Of a DNA stretch of 64,000 nucleotides, positions 1 to 12,200 are shown in pieces. Position 1 is the stretch's first letter, and each line of letters begins with the position of its first letter. Made by a program: the position numbers and the translations under genes. The notes beneath the pieces were generated by a model. The model made no database searches. It was not told the origin of the DNA and was given only the letters and a program-made list of their open reading frames with translations. Source of the stretch: Strongylocentrotus droebachiensis (Eukaryota; Echinodermata; Echinoidea; Camarodonta; Strongylocentrotidae); NCBI GenBank assembly GCA_035222895.1, contig JAVYIG010000117.1, positions 646,001-710,000 of the forward strand, read 5' to 3'.

Positions 1-3000
1 GAATTGAAATTTGAATACATCACATACTGTACCTACCAAATATGGAATACATGCCTTTTACATTAAGTATTGAATACATGTAATTATATTTCTGAATGGA
101 ACAAGAATACTAATGCTCTTATGAACGAGAGCTAAACACATCATTAGTCATTAGTAGTACTGATGTAGATACAAATATATATATAGTTCATCATATTTTT
201 GTCTAATTAACGCATTTGTCATTCAAAGGCACACATTTTTTCTATCTACATGTATAAAGGGAATACAAATTTGGAATAGTAATACATTTACATGCATCTA
301 TGAAGTAACGAAAGGGAATCATAGTTTAGGAATGAATTGAACATACAGGTACATAATACATGTATGTATGGTTCATATGGTAATATATTAAAGGTATATG
401 TAATCTCAAGTTATTGTAATATTGAAAAAGCACAAACACTATGCAATAGTTTCTACCGCACTGCAAGAGCTCTTGATGTGGTTAAAATCTACAACATAAC
501 GTTAGATGAAAAGATGTACTTTCAGTTTTTATTTGAATGTATGATGGTGATTTCCTCATTTGTAACGGTGAGTTATTCCACAGATAAATGCTGGATCTCC
601 CAATGTTATTTTTTAGTTATATGGGATAGGGTTTGCAATAATGAAACAAAATGTTAATAAAATCATTTAATGGGAGTATAGATTTTTGATCACATAGCAA
701 TGATTAAAGAATACTTAATGGGATTATTCAGACTTTAAAAGATGAAGAAAAACAAAAACAAAGAAACTTGCTGAAAGCAATACTCTTACAATACACATGA
801 TGGAATCCTATGTATGTAAAGACTGCTTCATTTACATCGTCAAAATATTGTTTTCAGCAAGTTTTTTTTTCTTCTTCCTCAGTCTGAATGACCATCTACA
901 ATGTAGATGTACATTACGTGAACCACAACATACATTCTCAAATTAACAAAGAACTGAACATTTTCAATTGACAAATTGCTTATTTCAACAATAAAAGAGT
1001 CAAACATTACTATATATAATGTCAATTTTTATGAATATATTATTCCTTCTTCTACATCAAAAGGCAAAATACTGATACACAGCATACATGTGGGTCCACA
1101 CACCCGCAAATCAATCATTAAGTCGATAATTTCCTCTGTTCTTTTCTTATCCTAAACAATTCCAAATTAATCAATATCCCATAACTTACATTGTTGCTTT
1201 AATACTTTGATGTAGAAGCCAATTAAACTATAGATTTACCCTTAAAAGCCCTCAAACAAAATCCACAAACTTGAATACAACACAGCAAAATTTCACAATT
1301 TTTTTTCCTAAAAACCTTCCCTATGCATTGTACATGTACTTCTAAATACATGTAAAGCTGATTCAGTATTCTTTTTCAAATTTCTTTCAAAATTACATTG
1401 AATGAATGAAAAACTACAAACAATCATTTTATCCTTGAATAACAAACTTACAACATATCTTTTAAAATTCATTATAGCACAGTTCAAATCCAAAAGGAAA
1501 TTAAGTGATAAATTAGTATTTCATTTACTGTTAATCATACATCAATACAATTTACATTTAACTTGGCATATAGCAACATGACTTGCACAAGTTACTTTGT
1601 AAAAAAAGTCTACTTACTATTAAAAAAAGACACTTTAATCATTATTTTCATTTGGAAGGAGTTCATTTTGACAGATGTGCATTTTGACAAAAATATTGTC
1701 ACAAAGTGCGTAGCAAGCTGAGGCAAGTTAATATATACATAAAATATCACATGCTGATCACAATGTCAATAAATTTGGGCCACAATTCCTCCCACAATTG
1801 TTATGGTATTTCTAAGAGTATGACTTTTTCAATAAAGAGTTGTTTGGTTTTTTATGGTACAAGGCTGAAAGTGATCCATTCGAAAATACAGATGAAGACC
1901 ATTCTAGAAAAAAATTGTTTTCTTGTAATTAAATTCATTAATGGATAATATATCTAATGTGATTATTCTTCCCATCTTAAATATAACCCTCAATTTATGA
2001 AATGAAACCTTCTCTTTTTATTCTGAGAAAAAAAATACCCCCCAAAACTACTGTTGGGACGGTCATTAGTGTAAATGTGACATTATGGTTTAAGTACAAA
2101 ACTGAGAGACTGGTACTATAAAATAGCTCTTAACCCAAATTTCAGAGATCAATATAATTAGTTCAAGCTTTGAAACTTGAAAATGGCACCCTGGAAAGGC
2201 ACTAGGAATCTATATATACATGTATATTTATTCTTAAATTGAGTGCTTTAACATACATAAGTGTTTTTATTATATTCCACAATTAAATATAGAGACAAAA
2301 AGCACTTGGTGAATTTGCTGTAATTGCTCAAGCCAAAACTATTTAAAGCACTTTATATCAATGTCTACTGCTTGTATCTCATAATGAATTAATTAGTGGT
2401 AAGTTTTATATGCAGGCAACTCCCAAAATGTTCATAGCATTTATTTGTGAAAAGAAAATATTTAAAACAAATTACCAAAATTTATCTGTCTAAGTTCTGA
2501 AAAGTTCATTTTGCTTTTATATTTAACAATTATAATCGAGGACAGAACTATAAAGATAGGCACAGAAACAATGATAATTATAGACTCGACTATAGAATTT
2601 CATTTTAAAAATTACCCCAATTCCCATGCATTTGATAATGAAAATGTCATGTTCATTCTCATGTTTCTCTTTTGCTTTTTTTTTTAAAGAGGGGTGGGAA
2701 TGATAGCACATTCATGCACAAATGTCTTACAAATGTAACTAAATTTTGCAAAACTTTTTCTTGTAAAATGTTATCATCTCAGTACTAATTTAATACTACT
2801 AAAGTAAACTTTTGCTCTGGTTCATGGCATTGTAGACCTTAGAATAATATATCTATTTAATTGAAAAGTTCATGTTCATATATCTTTTGAATACAACTGT
2901 GAAGGGGAAATTCAGAATACAAACTTATAATACTCTACTAATATTTTTATGAATACATGCAACAAGTGGCAAAATTAATTTCATGAATACATTTCATTGA

Positions 3001-5088
3001 AGTTGAAAATGCCTTGGAATACACATTTTGAGTTGTACAATATCATCATAAGGAGATTATGCAATCCATGCGATACACTAAAACCATGTATGCATTTATA
3101 TCTTTACAAATTCATTGTAATTCCATTCATGAAAAACACTAAAATCATGTACGTGTTAGTACGTGTTCAAATCTTTATAACTTCATTATAATTCTATTCA
3201 TGCTATACAGTAAGTTATGAATAAAATCTTTGAAAATTCAATTAATACATTTTGATTTTAGTTCATTTTCTAGGGGTGTACGTGTATGTTTTGAACGGTC
3301 TAATACTTGATTTCCATAGAGTAGCACTTCTTTTGTTAAACCCGATTTTTCAAAAACTTAAGCCCAGCATCAGGTTTTAATTTTTGGAAGAATATGGCAT
3401 TCATTCTAAAAATTAAAAAAATCACATCATAATTATAATTCACTGCAATCGCACAAGTCTCTCTTCATTCAAGCACAACTCATGTGAAATGTCTAAACTA
3501 GACTTTACAAAATGTCCAAATTGATTTTTTTTCAAATGAATGAAAAAGAGCTCACACAGGCATACCTATATAATTTATGCCAACAGAATATATGTACAAA
3601 TCTATATGTACATCGTATATATAAGGTTAGTACAGATAAGAATATATAAATAATGTGAATAATTTACAAATACAGTATTTTCAACTTTTTGTCCTATCTA
3701 ATATGCGTATAACATTCAACAAAGCACCAGTATAAATCTCCTAACTACTCAACTTCAATGACTAACGCCTCTACTTCAACGACTAACGATTTCACTTCAT
3801 GAAGATATTTCATGAGATAACTAGCAATATCCTTCGGTCTGAATTTTTGAAATTCTTTTGTGGGTTTATGCAAAGGTCTTTTGGAGCACATCTGTTTTGG
3901 GGATGGTAGATTCAAATCTCAACTGCTTAAACTGTCTAATATGATACTTAACCCTTTTCAGGACAGGATGATCACATATAATACGTTCTTTAAATTGGCA
4001 ACAATAATATTTTTATTTTATCGCTACAATGATAGAATAAAATGCAATGTCTCTGAAAACAATGTACACAAGCAAAAATATTGTCGAAAAGTTGTTGAAA
4101 TGACCCGTTTTTATCGAAAAAGAAAGATTTTTCATCCCTCAATGTGTTGCTAATTTAAAGATTTTAGAACTTTTTCCCCTTTTTAAAATTACTCCACACA
4201 CAAAAAAGAGGGAAAAATTATCTGTTTGGACACAGAAGAGCGTTAAAGATATATCATTTTACTGAGTCAACACCCTTTTCACTTTTAATAGATGATATCA
4301 CCTCCAACAATTGGCACACTAAGTACATAGGAATACAAATTCAACATATACAATACCGGTACATCAGACATTTATATCATAGCCTATGACATGTAGCAAT
4401 TTAATTGCCTCATTTAAAACACAAGCTTACATGTTACCAGTAAATCCAAACATTCAGGTACATGCACATACTCAGGCACACTGCACAAGGATCATCTTTG
4501 GTGAGTGACGAAGTGTTTCGCAAGGTGATAACGACAGGCGACTGAGTTTAAAGGTTACACGTGATACACGATGCAAAAATAAACATGAGATGTGCAAAGA
4601 GTGAGCTAGTAAAGGAGGCACTTGTGGAGCACCAAGGCCTCGTTTCACAAAGGCTTTTTTCAATGACAAATGACAAAATTCAGTGACAAATCTGCTGATA
4701 ACCAATCAGAAGCAAGGATTTCAGTAGCTTATAACAAAAACTGTCATTTGTCACTGATGACAAGTTTTGTGAAAAGGGACCCAGGACCCTGTTTCATAAA
4801 ACTTGTCATCAATGACAAGTTACAGTTACTGATATAAGCTATTGAAATCAAGCCATTTGAATGGCTGAGAGCATATTGGTCATAGACCTTTAGCATTTGT
4901 TATTGATATCAAGTTTTGTGAAATAGGGCACCCAGGAGTGTCAAGTTTGAAGGACATGAGAGCTATACAAGAACCCAAGATTCTAATTATTACTATAACC
5001 CAGACGCATTTTTCCCCCTCCTTCTTTTAAAAGCATGAGATCAATTTTAGAATCTATGAGCGTGCATGAGTGCTCTACAGTATAGGCA
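1..5088. other. AT-rich downstream flank, no gene recognised
   Basis: No frame here resembles a protein; the longest open stretches are AT-rich and lack domain motifs. Recurrent GAATACA-containing phrases occur near 1-130, 250-340 and 2880-3200. The only element I can delimit is the MITE pair at 4634-4936. Part of this may be the distal 3' UTR of crumbs. Confidence 0.6.
4634..4936. mobile_element. tandem pair of TTTCATAAAACTTGT-type MITEs
   Basis: Two adjacent elements, about 4634-4785 and 4781-4936. Each starts near a TTTCA(C/T)AAA phrase and ends near CAAGTTTTGTGAAA plus CCCAGG, so the ends are inverted. Inner parts share a CAGTAGCTTATAA-like segment. The same family occurs as pairs at 14467-14742 and 35026-35339. 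Looks like a non-autonomous DNA transposon; superfamily not assigned. Confidence 0.6.
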
Positions 5089-5094
5089 TTTATT
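5089..5094 (-). promoter_or_regulatory. candidate poly(A) signal of crumbs
   Basis: AATAAA on the minus strand, the first hexamer downstream of the stop codon at 6034; use of it would give a 3' UTR of about 0.95 kb. In DNA this AT-rich, such hexamers are frequent, so the site is only the nearest candidate. Confidence 0.3.
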
Positions 5095-5921
5095 TTATCC
5101 TTTGGATAAGACTCACAGCTGTAGGTCCCCTGGTTTCTGCGTAACATGAAATGTGCTTCATTTGCTGGCACCTACAGTAAAATGATCACTGATAAAATTC
5201 TACTTTGCTTTGCTTAGCTTTATCGGCCAAACGTTACGTCTTCTCAACAAATCTTTGGTTGCAAAATTTTCCATCATGTTCTGAATAATCCACATAACCA
5301 TCCTCATCATCCTGATTTTCTCTTCCTCCTATCACGTTGTATGTACATGTAATGATGTACACTGTATGTTCCAAGGCAAGTCGCTGTGGAGAGAGGTCCA
5401 TTCCATTTTGATCTGTTGCCGGACTTCAATATTAAACAGCTGAATGCGAGTTGATAAAGGCCTCATCTGCTTCTGCGATCTCCTTCGGAAACCAATCTTT
5501 CAAGTGAATCAATAAATTTAGATGATAAGTGACATTCTAAAGCATTGTGAAGCTTGAAGTAGTACATGAGTACATTCATTGCTATGCTACGCTCACTACT
5601 TTGCTCAAAATATATCAATTCTTTCTACAAACGAGGAATGCAGAATTTGGAATCCCACCACATCATATGACTGGATATTCTCCCTCAAGGTGTAAAAGGC
5701 CTACACATAAACTGTAGTACATCGTAAAAAAGCTTTGGAGACGTATTGGTGGCAATAGTCGATTACTGCGTCCATTCAAGTTTGCTACGATATATCCAAT
5801 GTTGACCAAAATGGTGCTACCTGCAACAGCATCCACACGTCTAGTTTACACACACTAGTTAAAATTGGAATGCACGGGTGTAAACTTCACGCACTATCTC
5901 TCTGCAAAGGTTCTGTTTTAA

Positions 5922-5945
5922 TATATATATATATATATATATATC
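5922..5945. repeat. (AT)n microsatellite in crumbs 3' UTR
   Basis: An uninterrupted TA/AT run of about two dozen bases, about 90 bp past the stop codon, followed on the plus strand by a short ATCTATC repeat. Confidence 0.85.
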
Positions 5946-6033
5946 ATCTATCATCTATCGAAGATGGAAGGCACTGATATGTGTTCTATTCCAAAAACGA
6001 ACAAAAAATTGTCCATGAGTCTGGCGCCCCCTA

Positions 6034-6249
6034 TCATATGAGTCGTTCCTCCGGAGGCATTTTAAGGACATTGTCCATCTCGACGAACGAGCCGGTCATC
6101 TCCTGCCGGCTGGGGCTGTACGATCCCTGCGTCGCCCTCTTTTTCCTCACCGAACAAACGAAGAAGGAGAGTAAGATGATGACGATGATAAGCACGACTG
6201 CCCCGGCAAGCGACGCTCCGATGATGATCCAATTGATGTTAGTTGCCGT
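6034..6249 (-). CDS. crb: crumbs exon 15: transmembrane helix and cytoplasmic tail
   Basis: Residues 2096-2166. A short linker (TATNIN) leads into a hydrophobic helix at about 2102-2127, then VRKKR as the stop-transfer signal. The tail has [13 protein letters not shown] (FERM/Moesin- and aPKC-related juxtamembrane motif of the family), a GSFVEM segment and the terminal PDZ ligand ERLI followed by TGA at 6036-6034. This is the diagnostic part of the gene: the spacing and residues match CRB tails from fly to human. The acceptor is ccttgtag|AC, phase 0. The tail shows no interruption. Confidence 0.97.
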   Translation of the reverse strand, partial: TATNINWIIIGASLAGAVVLIIVIILLSFFVCSVRKKRATQGSYSPSRQEMTGSFVEMDNVLKMPPEERLI

Positions 6250-9200
6250 CTACAAGGAAGCAAGAAAAGTGAACGGCTATTAATAGGTGAGGACTTGGTG
6301 CTAGGCTAATTCAAACACATAAGAATTTGTGTTTTATATTCAAATCAAATTTTTAGATTGATAGGATAGAAATGAAAACTTTTTTATTTCAGAAGTTCCA
6401 AAGGAATATAAAGACTTCAACAGTTGCAGAAAGGAAGATGAAAAAACTGTAATACATGTGTAAAAACATTAATCACATTTTACATATCAAACTAATGTTA
6501 TTAAAAGGAGATAAAACTACTATATATCTATCATTCAGTAAAGATAATCTAGTGGTATTCAATTGATATACTTTTGTAAGGAATATTTCTAAAACTGCCC
6601 CTTTATCAAATCTCCTTCTCAATATCATTTTTTTATGTTTGTTGGTTATTTCAGCTGTACCAGCCACATGAGATTACCACAATCCCAATGCTTTTCAGCG
6701 TACTAGCACACAAACACACACACACAAAACACTTCTGACAATGCTTTCAAAGCATGATACAGTGAAACCTGTCTATAAAGACCACCCGAGGGAGACAAGA
6801 AAAGTGGTCTTTATAGGCAGGTGGTCTTTATGTACAGGTTCTTTCAGTACAAGTTTCCATGAGAAACCATTTTCAAGGGAAACCAATAATGTGGTCTTTG
6901 TAGACAGGTGGTCTTTCTATACAGGTGGTCGCTACAGCAGGTTTGACTGTGCCTCATTAAAGTGTTACATATCAAAAGAGTGTAAGCACTCACACTGAAC
7001 TTCAACCTGTAATAAACAGTTTGACTTACATTTTCGCAGTTGGTGCCTGTGTAGCCGTCCGCACATTCACACTGATAGGTCGGCGTCGCGTCCAATAGTT
7101 CACACGTTCCTCCGTTCTGGCAGATACCTTCCGTGAAACAGGGGTCCATGATAAGGCACTGCGCTCCCAGGTACCCTTCTACACACTCGCACTTGTAGCT
7201 GCCGGGTTCCTCCCTACATGTCCCTCCGTTGCTACAGGGGTTGACGGTCGCGTTGCACTCCAGGATGTCTTCGTCACAGTAAGTTCCTTGGAAACCTAGA
7301 ACACATGAATTTTAATAATAGATAGAAAGATAGAAATGGTTTATTAAAAAGATCATCGCAGCCAATGGCTGAATTGTGATCCATTTCACAAAGATACAAT
7401 ACAATTGCAATTCAAATTCAAATAACACAAAATATGACATAAATCAAAAATCAAACATATACAGTGTAGACATTTCATAAAAATTCATTGATCAAATTCA
7501 AATTTTTGTTAAAAAAGAAAGAGAAAGGAGAGGTGTAGGAGAGGGAGAGTTGGAGTGATGAGAAAGTGAGAGAAAGAAAGAGAGAGAGAGAGAGAGAATA
7601 ATGATCAGTATCTCACTCCTATCACTTACATAATACAGAGAAACCTATAAATAAAGACAGCTTAAGGCAAGGGAGATGAGACAAGCAGTCTTTATAAGCA
7701 GATGGTCTTTATAGACATGTTACTTTAGTACATGTTTCAATAGAATATAAATTTAAAGGGAAACATAACATGCAGTCTTTCTACACAGGTGGTTGCTAAA
7801 TCAGATTTCATTGTACCATCTTGTGAGTACAATGCATGTAACATCAATGGAAAACAAATTTCTGTAACATTATGTATAGACAATAAAACATGAATCTTGA
7901 ACCTTTGGGCAAATATCACACATCCAATACAACAGTTTGAACACAAAATGAAAGAAGCATTAACAAGAATAATAAAATATCACCTTTCCTCTATAACAAA
8001 AACATTTTAAAAAACAAAACAAACAGAAACACTTCCTGTGAACCAGAGCTAATCGATTTACAGAAAGTTGAGACAAAAGAAGCAACAAATAGTTCCCTCC
8101 CATATAGATCGTATGTGGCAAGGAACTATCTGGAACTCCATGGTTTAACCTACATGGGCACTATGACAGCGCTCATGTATAGATGTGTGTGCATCCCAGC
8201 TCCAAGTATCTCTTTCAAAACACAACAATGTGAACATAAAACAAAAGAGGTATTATTACAACTCTTCCTCAAGCAGGGCACTCAAAAGTCTCCACTCCTG
8301 TCAAATATGACCTATGGGACCTATGGCTCTAATCCTATCCAAAGCAATATTCCTACGTGTATGTCAAACAGATAATATATCATAATGATACATTACAATT
8401 CAGAAAATAAAATCATCAAAGCGACTGTTAGCATGGTACATCTTTCCATGAACCTATGTCTTCCCTCAAACACGTGATAAAAGCTGGTTTGACTTTGTGG
8501 TAAATGTTTACTGAGTCACAGACCACCAATTTCAGTGTCATGATCAGTCAAAGATATCAAAAACACAAAGTGTATTGTACATGTACTCTTCATGACCTTC
8601 TCTGAATCAGAAGATAGGGTTTTTTGTTATTTTTACACAATAATATCATAAGAGATACGGTTTCTTTCAACAATAGGCACATTCATATACATTTAACAAA
8701 GAATTAAGCCCCTCTAAAGTGTTGGGAGCCCCAAATTTGAAGGCAAAATTTCACCTAAATTGTAACATAATATGAAAGAGGATGTCAATTAAGACACACT
8801 TCTGCAAAGATTTCCCTTAAAAAAAATGTGTTTGAAGACAAATATTGATAAAAAGAGTACTGATACATAATTTCAGTTTTCTGTTGTATTAGGAAAACCT
8901 AAAATTGTGTATTCTTTCATCAATATTTGATTTCAAACACATTTATTTTTGAAAATCCATGCAGAAATGTGTCTTAAGTGACATCCTCTTTCATAATATG
9001 ATACAATTTAAGTGAAATTTTGCCATCAAATATTTGGGGCTCCCAATACTTTAGAGGGGCTTTAATTTAAGATTTAAATCTCACTTTTATTGATGCCCAT
9101 TCCTACATGGATTTAAACATATTACTACCACCATATTGTTTGTTGGAAAAATTATTAGTCCTGAGTTGGTCTTAATAATTGGAAAGCAGGTTTGTATTTA

Positions 9201-12200
9201 ACTACAACATGCTTGTTTGATTAAGCTTTGCCTTTAAAATGAGGCACAGACAAGCTAGAAGTAAACCCGCAGTAGCACTTTAATAAACACCTTTCGCCTC
9301 AAAGAGAGAGAGCTCGCACATCGTGTCTACTTCGTTAGCGACTGAGGAAATTTGAGGTTATGTAATTAGGAAATAGTTGGATGTTCTTTTTGGCAGCTCA
9401 GTGTAGATTTCAATGTGGAATCTGTGATTTACATCACTCAACAGAGTGGGGGAAAAACAAGCCGGAGGGGAAACACACCTTGCGAGATAACACAGATTTT
9501 CCATGTCACAAACATTGTGAACGAATACACACCTAACTATGTTTTCTCCTGATTTGGGAAGGAGAATTAATATTTGGGACATTCCAGTATACGAACACTG
9601 ATAATGTTTGTATGGTGAATCCTACAAAAAAGTTGTCAGAAGGCACATGAGACCACCATATAAGCAGAGCTGCCAACCTCCAGAACAGAAAATCAGTAAT
9701 CACTAGGCTCAAAATCAGTAATTTTGGGTATAAATCAGTAATTTCCTATGCGGCGCTATGACTCTAATAAAAACGGCACGCCAACATTGCACAGACACAT
9801 GATTATCTGAAATTTTTGGTGATTTTACTCACACAAAGTTGTTAAATAATGAGTTTCATATCATCACAACAGTCTTCCAGGAAAAATGGGGGGGAACAAA
9901 CATTTTAAAAAAATAAAATAAAAAAAATATAACAAAAATCTGTAATTTTAAACAACATTCTGTAATGGTGGTCGTTAATTTCTGTACCAATTACGGGAAA
10001 TCCGTACTAGTTGGCAGCTCTGTATAAGTCTTGTATGCTGGTGATGTCATGGGCAGTCGGTCTCGTGGGCCTTTTGACAAGTTTTCAGAAGGTTTGCGAG
10101 ACTAATATTGTTGCTCTAGTGGGCCGTCGGGTCTTGTGGGCCTTCTGAAAACTTTCCAGAAGGTTTGCTAGACCGATACTCTCAATCTTGTGGGCTGTTG
10201 GTATCACAGACTGTGTAGCCTTTGCACTATATCCACAAACAGTTCATAGAATTTTGTTTCTATACATGTAGATCCAAGAAAGGTTATTCACTCAGTGAAT
10301 CTTTATATAAGGGTCATCTATCTAACCGAATTTGCCAAGACGAAAATCTGTTTTATCAGGAAGAGATGGCATCATTATAAAAATGAGCATAAATTGTGTG
10401 AACAGCCCTCTGAAGTACTCCGATATATATACTTCTAGCACTTCTCAAGTCTCAACTAGCTGAAGATTAGTTTCAAAGAGACGTAGAGTCATTTACTGAT
10501 GCTACAATTATCAAACCCCATCACACAGACAAACCTTCAAACTGCAATGGTACATCACAAAAATTGAGAGGAAAAAAGAGAGAGGCAGAGAGAGAGAGAA
10601 AAATGGAGAGGGGGAAGAGAGAGAAAGAGGGAGAGAGGGAAGAAGAGAGAGAAAGAGAGGGAAGAAGAGAGAGGAAGGGAGAGGAAAAGAGAGACAGAGA
10701 GAAAGAGGGAGAGGGAGAGAAAGAGAGAGAGGGAGAGAAAGAGAGAGAGAGAGAGAAAGAGAGATTGAGAGGAAGAAATAGAGCAACCTTTTAACCTTGA
10801 TCTTAAAAATTCCTTGTCTACGACATGAGGACTATCGTCTGTTTGATGAACACAATTAATATTGTCTCATCAAAATGTCTTAATGTGAAGGATCCCAGAT
10901 TAATCTGTTACATTTAGGAGTCTCTACTTAAGATCTCTTGCAGACTATGTTACTAGAATGATCCATGTAGCCTTGCAAAGCAGATACAGGAGACGTGATC
11001 AAACTTGGAAGACTTGTGCCCTGTTCATACTTAAAAATTAACCATCATAAAGGTGCACTTGATCTATCTACATCTACCATGACCCAGAGTTATTATTGGT
11101 CTATCCTATAACTTCTCATCTTATTTTGTCTGTCATCCTTCTTGACTCCCAATAAAAACAAATAACACAATAATACACTTCAGTTATTGTGGGATAGCCT
11201 GAAAACGACTAGAAGGGACCCGGACCCAACATAAGTCATTAACGATACAAATAACATTTGCCTGCTATACAATCGGACTGCAGACAAATAATATTCCTAT
11301 ACATACATATACACTGTATGTACAGGAATCATGCTTTCTTCATTCTTTCAGCTTTAATAACCATTTCAAGGATTTTAATCTGCATCAAATACCAATGAGC
11401 AGTCATGCGATGAATGTATACCCTGTATCGCAGTTCCGTGCCTCATTCATACTTCCAGGCTAAATTGGACTGAGCCATTGCTGAGTTGCCAGACTCTGCA
11501 GGTTAGGAATGCTAAACCAACCCCAAATCAACTGATTCTTGGCCATTTGAAGGTCTTGTAAATTCATGTTCAGAATGCTGTCGGTCGCTTGCACGCTCTC
11601 TCTCTCTCTCTCTAAAGGGATTTTCCTGTAAGCACTTATAAGCAGATACTCATTCAAATTCCATAGGCAACACTCACTTCTTTAACATGTACATTTACCT
11701 ATCACTCCAAAATATAATACCAATGTGATTTGATCAGTGATTATCACAATTGAATATAAAAATAGCCCTATAGTAGTAGAGCAATAATCTCGTTACCACA
11801 AGGTCCCGGGCTCAAAACTAATTTGACGCTCTAATGCCATTTGTAAAGGCATTAATCATCATAACCAAGTCCCGCAGAGAAAATGCTAAACTGTCAGAAT
11901 TCTAGTTGCTTCTTTACAAGCAAATTAATGCCTTCTATAATACATTGTATAGCAGTCTGGTAATAATAGTCGAATAAAAGCAAACCATCTTCAAAACAAC
12001 ATATACATGTTGCTATCACATTCCTGCATAAACGTATGCTATTTCAACTCATATAAATTTACAGAAAGTAACACTTGAAAGGATACATTACCAAAATGTA
12101 AGGTTATGTAAATACAGCATGAGTTCCTCTACTTGTTAATGCACAGTACTGTTCAGGCAACATTTAGTTTTCCTTCCTTGTTGACAAAAATAAATCTCTC

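Noticed and set aside
5981-6283. 100-codon plus-strand frame
   Set aside because: Antisense shadow of the Crumbs transmembrane/tail exon.
11766-11940. Possible decayed SINE (GTAGAGCAATAATCTCG ... GTCCCGGGCTCAAAAC)
   Set aside because: The B box is a poor match and no second copy was found in the window.
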